The notes beneath the pieces are model-generated. The model made no database searches. It worked only from the letters and a program-made list of their open reading frames with translations, and had not been told where the DNA came from. Made by a program: the position numbers and the translations under genes. 64,000 nt of DNA from Flavobacterium endoglycinae (GTDB lineage: Bacteria; Bacteroidota; Bacteroidia; Flavobacteriales; Flavobacteriaceae): assembly GCF_017352115.1 (NCBI RefSeq), contig NZ_CP071448.1:2689001-2753000 (forward strand). The letters run 5' to 3'. Shown in pieces: positions 59,529-64,000 of this stretch; the stretch's first letter is position 1, and every line of letters starts with the position of its first letter.

Positions 59529-61490
59529 TTACAAATCAAATTCGTCTGTAGACAGAGAATCATTTTGAATGGCAGTGGAATCCGGAACTTTGATTCGTAA
59601 TAACGAACGTGCATTTCCCGAAATATAAACTGGAAGTCGGCCAATAGTATCATCTGGAATAATAAGACCACGGCGTAACATTAAATTGCTTAAGAATTTT
59701 TGATTCTTTACCGCATAATCTTTCAAGTTTCCTTGATCGTTAAACTGATACATGAATTTTCTCGGCTTCGGAATAATGGTTGCTAAATACAAACATTCGT
59801 CTAAACTTAAAGCCGCTGGACTTTTCTGGAAGTAAAAATGACTTGCTTCGCCAATTCCGTATACGTTTGGTCCCCATTCGATAATGTTGAAATATACCTC
59901 CAGCATTCTTTCTTTGCTTACAATTCGGTTGTTTTCTAGAATATAAACAAGAAGTATTTCTTCCAGCTTTCGCGAAAGCGTCTTTTCACGAGTTAAAAAG
60001 ACATTTTTGATCAACTGCATGCTGATCGTACTGGCACCTCGAGAGAATTTTTTGGTTCTGATGTTTTTCAGAATAGATTGCTTGAAAGCTTCATTAATAA
60101 ATCCGCGATGTGAGAAGAAAGATGGATCTTCGGTTGTGAGTACACATTTTCTTAAAAAAGGAGACATTTGGTCTAAAGGCGTATAATTCGGATTGGCATT
60201 TCCAACCAAAATTGGCCGCTGTAATACATTTTGAATAATGGCACGATAGACAAATTCGCCGTTTAGTTTATTTAAATCGGCTTCGCCATATTTGGTAATT
60301 CGTAAATCCTCTTTGTTCAGTTTACTATCAAAAACAAGCGTGTTCGGTTTGTTTTTATTGAATTTGAAGTCCAGTTTATAATTGAAATTTCCAGTCGCCT
60401 GCATTCCTTGAAAATGGGTAAATAAACCATCAGGAAGCGAAACGATAAAATCTTGCGCTTTCATTTTCGGAATATCAACTTTCAAAGTATAAACGGTATC
60501 TTTTTCCGTATTATAAGAAATGTAAGGACGCAGTTTTATCTTATTTAACTGCATTGTTGAAGTGCTGTCGATCGAAATGAAATCATCTCCTAATAAAAAA
60601 CGATAATCGAAACGGGCATTTTTGATGATAACATCTTTGCTCGCGATTTTCGGGTGATTGATTTTTAAATTTACGATAGAAGTAAAACCGTCAAGATGAA
60701 ACTCACTGCCGCTTTTATCAATATTTTGAACATTCAGACGGATGGAGTCAAAACTTGCTTTTAAATTGTAACGTTCATCCAGATATGGAACACGAATGGC
60801 TCCAGTATCTAAATTGAAAAAACGAATATCAGCTTTTTGGTTCCTCGGATCTGCAAATCCTTTTAAGTTCCAGCGCTGATCAAAATCTTTTGCAACAACA
60901 TGAATGCTTGTTTCTAGCTGTTTGTTGCTTAAAACCAATTTATTTACAGCAATAGAAGTCTTTTTTCCATTGTCGTCAATTTTAAACTGGAAGTTTTCCA
61001 AATTCATATCAGTGGGAACCAGATTCAGCAATTTAGAAATGATTCTATAAGCAAAAGCACCGTATTTGCGTTTTTCGTTGGTTTCTGAATCATCTCGGTC
61101 TCTTTTTAGGAAAGCATCAAAGTTTTTGATTTTTCCTTTTTTCACTAATTGCACATAACCGTTGTTGATTTTTAAAGTTCCAACCTGAACATCTCCAATT
61201 AACAAACTGCTTAAACTGACGCTGGTTTCAAGGTTTTTGATTTTTAAAAGAGTATCAGCATTTTTGGGCACTAATACGACATCTGTAAGTTTAATACTGG
61301 ATAAGCCGTCAAAAGAAGCTTCTTTAATGGAAAAGTCGCTATTGTAACTCACGGCCATTTTGTGTGTTACTTTGGCAATAGCCTGTTTTAAAAGCGAGTT
61401 TCTGAAAAAATATAATGCAATGCAAAGCAGAACCAATATTACAGCCAATATTTTTAAAGCTTTGAATATTTTTTGTTTTGGAAAATTCAT
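59529..61490 (-). CDS. GT51 peptidoglycan transglycosylase with AsmA-like N-terminus
   Basis: A 653-residue membrane protein. After the N-terminal helix (ILAVILVLLCIALYFF), residues ~35-400 form a beta-strand-rich region with AsmA/DUF-like motifs (FSIKEASFDGLSSIKLTDVVL, LKIKNLETSVSLSSLL). The last ~230 residues are a GT51 glycosyltransferase: the catalytic Glu in LTTEDPSFFSHRGF and RGASTISMQLIKNVFL, EDECLYLAT-like SLDECLYLATIIPKP. No transpeptidase domain follows, so it only polymerises glycan strands. The AsmA-GT51 fusion is unusual outside Bacteroidetes. ATG 61490 is chosen at the membrane helix. Confidence 0.88.
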   Translation of the reverse strand: MNFPKQKIFKALKILAVILVLLCIALYFFRNSLLKQAIAKVTHKMAVSYNSDFSIKEASFDGLSSIKLTDVVLVPKNADTLLKIKNLETSVSLSSLLIGDVQVGTLKINNGYVQLVKKGKIKNFDAFLKRDRDDSETNEKRKYGAFAYRIISKLLNLVPTDMNLENFQFKIDDNGKKTSIAVNKLVLSNKQLETSIHVVAKDFDQRWNLKGFADPRNQKADIRFFNLDTGAIRVPYLDERYNLKASFDSIRLNVQNIDKSGSEFHLDGFTSIVNLKINHPKIASKDVIIKNARFDYRFLLGDDFISIDSTSTMQLNKIKLRPYISYNTEKDTVYTLKVDIPKMKAQDFIVSLPDGLFTHFQGMQATGNFNYKLDFKFNKNKPNTLVFDSKLNKEDLRITKYGEADLNKLNGEFVYRAIIQNVLQRPILVGNANPNYTPLDQMSPFLRKCVLTTEDPSFFSHRGFINEAFKQSILKNIRTKKFSRGASTISMQLIKNVFLTREKTLSRKLEEILLVYILENNRIVSKERMLEVYFNIIEWGPNVYGIGEASHFYFQKSPAALSLDECLYLATIIPKPRKFMYQFNDQGNLKDYAVKNQKFLSNLMLRRGLIIPDDTIGRLPVYISGNARSLLRIKVPDSTAIQNDSLSTDEFDL

Positions 61491-61534
61491 AATGTTGAAT
61501 TTACAATATTTAATTTTTTGAGGGTAGTTTTTCT

Positions 61535-61580
61535 GCCACGAATTCACGAATTATATTATATTAATTTGTGAATTCGTGGC
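61535..61580. repeat. 19-bp near-perfect palindrome (cgaattcacg family)
   Basis: GCCACGAATTCACGAATTA (61535-61553) pairs with TAATTTGTGAATTCGTGGC (61562-61580), one G-U-type mismatch and 8-base loop. It lies between GT51 and radA, both minus-strand; no T-run, so probably a repeat rather than a terminator. Confidence 0.75.
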
Positions 61581-61590
61581 GAAAAAAAAA

Positions 61591-62952
61591 TCAGCCAAAA
61601 AGTATGCTTGCAACATCTTCAATTTTTGCCACAAGCTCAATTTTGATTCCCGTATTTTTTAAAGCTATTTTATTGTATTTTGAAACAAAGATAGTGTCGA
61701 AACCTAATTTTTCTGCTTCTTGAATACGCTGGTCAACTCGGTTTACGGGACGAATTTCACCAGAAAGTCCGACTTCGCCAGCAAAACAAAAACCTTTTCC
61801 AACCGGAATATCTTCATTTGATGATAAAATCGCAGCGACAACAGCAAGATCAATTGCAGGATCGTCAACAGAAATTCCACCTGTTACATTCAGGAAAACA
61901 TCTTTTGCACCTAAACGGAAACCAGCTCTTTTTTCAAGAACAGCCAGAATCATATTTAGTCTTTTGGCGTTGTAACCTGTAGTGCTTCTTTGTGGTGTTC
62001 CGTAAACGGCTGTGCTGACTAAAGATTGAATTTCGATCATTAACGGACGCATGCCTTCAAGTGTTGTGGCAATGGCAGTTCCTGATAATTCTTCGTCTTT
62101 GTGAGAAATTAATATTTCCGACGGATTGCTTACTTCGCGTAAACCACTTCCAAGCATTTCGTAAATTCCAAGTTCAGATGTTGACCCGAAACGGTTTTTC
62201 AACGAACGAAGAATTCTATAAATATGATTTCTGTCGCCTTCAAACTGAAGAACCGTATCGACCATATGTTCTAGAATTTTCGGTCCAGCGATATTTCCAT
62301 CTTTGGTAATATGTCCAATTAAAATAACGGGAATGTTGGTTTCTTTGGCAAACTTGATAAGTTCAGCCGTTGTTTCTCTAATTTGGGAAATACTTCCAGC
62401 GGTCGATTCAATGTAATCTGTATGCAGTGTTTGAATCGAATCGATAATGACAATTTCAGGCTGAATGGCTTCAATCTGCTTGAAAATATTTTGTGTTTTA
62501 GTTTCGGTCAGGATGTAACAGTTGTCGCTGTTTGGTGTGATTCTTTCAGCACGCATTTTGATCTGCTTCTGACTTTCCTCTCCGGAAACATAAAGCGTTT
62601 TGTAGGGTAATTTTAAGGAGATTTGAAGTAAAAGTGTACTTTTTCCAATTCCAGGTTCACCGCCCAGAAGAGTTAAAGATCCAGGAACAATTCCGCCGCC
62701 AAGAACACGATTTAATTCGCCGTCAGTTGTATCCATTCGAATTTCCTGTGCCGAATCAATTTCGTTTATTTTTAACGGTCTTGGAGCTTTACTGCTTGAA
62801 GTGGGTTCGCTTTTCCAAGCCACTTTTTCCTGCTTCTGAATAATTTCTTCAGCAATAGTATTCCATTCTTTACATGCGTTGCACTGTCCCTGCCATTTGG
62901 AGTATTGAGTGCCGCAGTTTTGGCAAAAAAAGGAAGTCTTAACTTTTGACAT
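61591..62952 (-). CDS. radA: DNA repair protein RadA
   Basis: A 453-residue branch-migration ATPase. N-terminal zinc finger CQNCGTQYSKWQGQCNAC, RecA-like core with Walker A GGEPGIGKST, the RadA signature LKNRFGST, and a C-terminal Lon-like domain (LNVTGGISVDDPAIDLAVVAA, FAGEVGLSGEIRPV). It acts in homologous recombination intermediates. The start overlaps the stop of the upstream gene by a TAATG, so the two are coupled. Confidence 0.97.
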   Translation of the reverse strand: MSKVKTSFFCQNCGTQYSKWQGQCNACKEWNTIAEEIIQKQEKVAWKSEPTSSSKAPRPLKINEIDSAQEIRMDTTDGELNRVLGGGIVPGSLTLLGGEPGIGKSTLLLQISLKLPYKTLYVSGEESQKQIKMRAERITPNSDNCYILTETKTQNIFKQIEAIQPEIVIIDSIQTLHTDYIESTAGSISQIRETTAELIKFAKETNIPVILIGHITKDGNIAGPKILEHMVDTVLQFEGDRNHIYRILRSLKNRFGSTSELGIYEMLGSGLREVSNPSEILISHKDEELSGTAIATTLEGMRPLMIEIQSLVSTAVYGTPQRSTTGYNAKRLNMILAVLEKRAGFRLGAKDVFLNVTGGISVDDPAIDLAVVAAILSSNEDIPVGKGFCFAGEVGLSGEIRPVNRVDQRIQEAEKLGFDTIFVSKYNKIALKNTGIKIELVAKIEDVASILFG

Positions 62953-64000
62953 TATTTGGTTTTTTTAGCAAGCGTATTCATTTCGTCAATTTTCTCATAC
63001 ATCAAATCTTTGTTCAAATCCCCAATTGGCTCCATTTGTGAAGCGTTTTGGTATTTTTTTGAAGCATGTTTCGGATCGCCTTGTTTTTCATACATTAATC
63101 CTAATTCATATTCTCCCAACATGGCTTTCGGGTAATTTACATTTCCTATTTCAGCCATTTTCCCTAGTTCGCTGTAAGCATTTCTTTTTAAAATAAGATT
63201 CTCTACTACTTTAAAATCGCTCATTCGAACAGGAATCTGAACTCCTAAAACTTCAGACATGTCAGTATATTTTTTTTCTAAATATTCTGCATAACCTTCT
63301 TGAAGAACGGCAATTTTATCATTGTATTCAGCAGAATTTATTGGTCTGTAAATTTCAAAAATCTGATACAGCGCACTTGGTATAGAGTGTAAAACTTCTG
63401 TGTAATGTGTTGCACCTTTGAATACCTCATATTTATAATTCACTAACGGATTATTAGCAATTTTAATATTTCCGTTTAATTTTTCAATCGGTTCTTTTAT
63501 TTTTTTGATATCACCTTCTCCAGCAGAAAGGTAATAGAATATTGGTTTTTGTATTTTGGCAAACTTTTCGGCAATACGAACTTCCATTTTTGGGGCCAAT
63601 TCTGGACTTAAACAGATATAGGCATTGAAAAGCGGAATTTCTTTATACAAATAAAAATTAGCAAAACTTGCTGTTACATCGTGTCCCGCAATAATTCTGA
63701 AAGGCGTAGTGCGGTATTTTTTTTCTATATATGGAATAAGTTCGGCACCTATAAATTCGAAAAATTTTGCTCCTTTTTCAAAAGGTAATCCTGCATTTTG
63801 ATCTATAGTTGTATCATCATAACGTTCTTCGTCTTTATTTTGATGAATTCCAATGATGATCATTTCTGGAATATCATCCCAATATGATCCATAACTTACA
63901 GCACCCGAAAACGGATCAAATAAATAATCTCCATCCAATAAATATAAAACTGGATATTTTTTATCTGATTTTGCATCATAAGAAGGAGGAAGTCCAATGG
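62952..64000 (-). CDS. Esterase D-like alpha/beta hydrolase with TPRs, nucleophile replaced (5' end off window)
   Basis: The open frame continues beyond 63938 (a TTG codon) to the right edge (GLPPSYDAKSDKKYPVLYLL...), so the true start is outside. The domain matches the Esterase D/PF00756 group: YPVLYLLDGDYLFDPF, IIIGIHQNKDEERYDD (residues ~1-45 of the visible part) and AGHDVTASFANFYLY at the nucleophile elbow. There the usual GHSxGG is GHDVTA, with Asp in place of the catalytic Ser. A C-terminal TPR-like helix pair (MLGEYELGLMYEKQGDPKHA) follows. It may be a non-catalytic binding protein. Translation of radA is coupled to it. Confidence 0.8.
   Translation of the reverse strand, partial: IGLPPSYDAKSDKKYPVLYLLDGDYLFDPFSGAVSYGSYWDDIPEMIIIGIHQNKDEERYDDTTIDQNAGLPFEKGAKFFEFIGAELIPYIEKKYRTTPFRIIAGHDVTASFANFYLYKEIPLFNAYICLSPELAPKMEVRIAEKFAKIQKPIFYYLSAGEGDIKKIKEPIEKLNGNIKIANNPLVNYKYEVFKGATHYTEVLHSIPSALYQIFEIYRPINSAEYNDKIAVLQEGYAEYLEKKYTDMSEVLGVQIPVRMSDFKVVENLILKRNAYSELGKMAEIGNVNYPKAMLGEYELGLMYEKQGDPKHASKKYQNASQMEPIGDLNKDLMYEKIDEMNTLAKKTK

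Noticed and set aside
1-64000. tRNA or rRNA genes
   Set aside because: I looked for cloverleaf-like T-loop and anticodon-stem patterns in the gaps and saw none; a tRNAscan run would be decisive.

Overview
The window looks like a chromosome segment of a Flavobacterium-type member of the Bacteroidetes. The evidence is the AT-rich sequence, A-rich translation starts without Shine-Dalgarno sites, repeated matches to the flavobacterial -7 promoter element TAnnTTTG, a type IX secretion sorting tail, many small lipoproteins, an OlsF-type lipid acyltransferase and flavobacterial intergenic repeats. No rRNA, tRNA, CRISPR array, prophage or complete composite transposon was seen. Most of the window is ordinary core genome.

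Layout. 0-6.5 kb: end of DNA polymerase IV, a LOV-like PAS protein, class I fumarase, a lipoprotein, a Y1 (RAYT/IS200-like) transposase beside a ~870 bp array of palindromic repeats, and an SpmA/SpmB-type membrane protein. 6.6-18.7 kb: DNA repair and nucleic-acid genes (AlkZ-like protein, PolB-like exonuclease, Ogt, SSB), a MetR-like regulator divergent from a rhodanese, an operon of GNAT-nitrilase, zinc-ribbon protein and M28 peptidase, and ferritin. 18.7-26.7 kb: a secreted protein, an OmpA-family porin, a CAT/HAD pair, an EamA transporter, a 91-residue unknown protein behind a strongly structured leader RNA, and metG. 26.8-31.3 kb: a second palindromic repeat block, a CDGSH protein and a run of small acidic, immunity-like proteins, one of them frameshifted. 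31.4-44.9 kb: a lipoprotein, TPR proteins, serS, lgt, rsmA-mgtE, proC, cytochrome c, nhaA and a 2-hydroxyacid dehydrogenase. 45-46.8 kb: a mirror-like DUF805-TM2-TM2-DUF805 cluster whose two DUF805 genes share a leader-RNA motif. 46.8-64 kb: olsF, xth, an OmpA lipoprotein, an aldo/keto reductase, a cell-envelope block (DUF4139, L,D-transpeptidase, VWA lipoprotein, SIMPL protein) next to a histidine kinase/LytTR regulator pair, a GT51 transglycosylase with an AsmA-like N-terminus, radA and a truncated esterase-like gene.

Three non-coding signals stand out. (1) A leader of about 150 nt upstream of the 91-residue protein gene can form a three-way junction with GAAA and UUCG hairpins, or a competing 11-bp long-range helix, and starts right behind a perfect -7 element. 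(2) Two promoters, for the VWA/L,D-transpeptidase operon and the SIMPL gene, carry direct repeats with 21-bp periodicity at exactly the same distance (31 nt) from a -7-like element, next to a LytTR regulator gene. (3) A RAYT-like transposase sits beside an array of hairpin repeats, with related copies 22 kb away. All functions are read from sequence motifs by eye; no database search was run.
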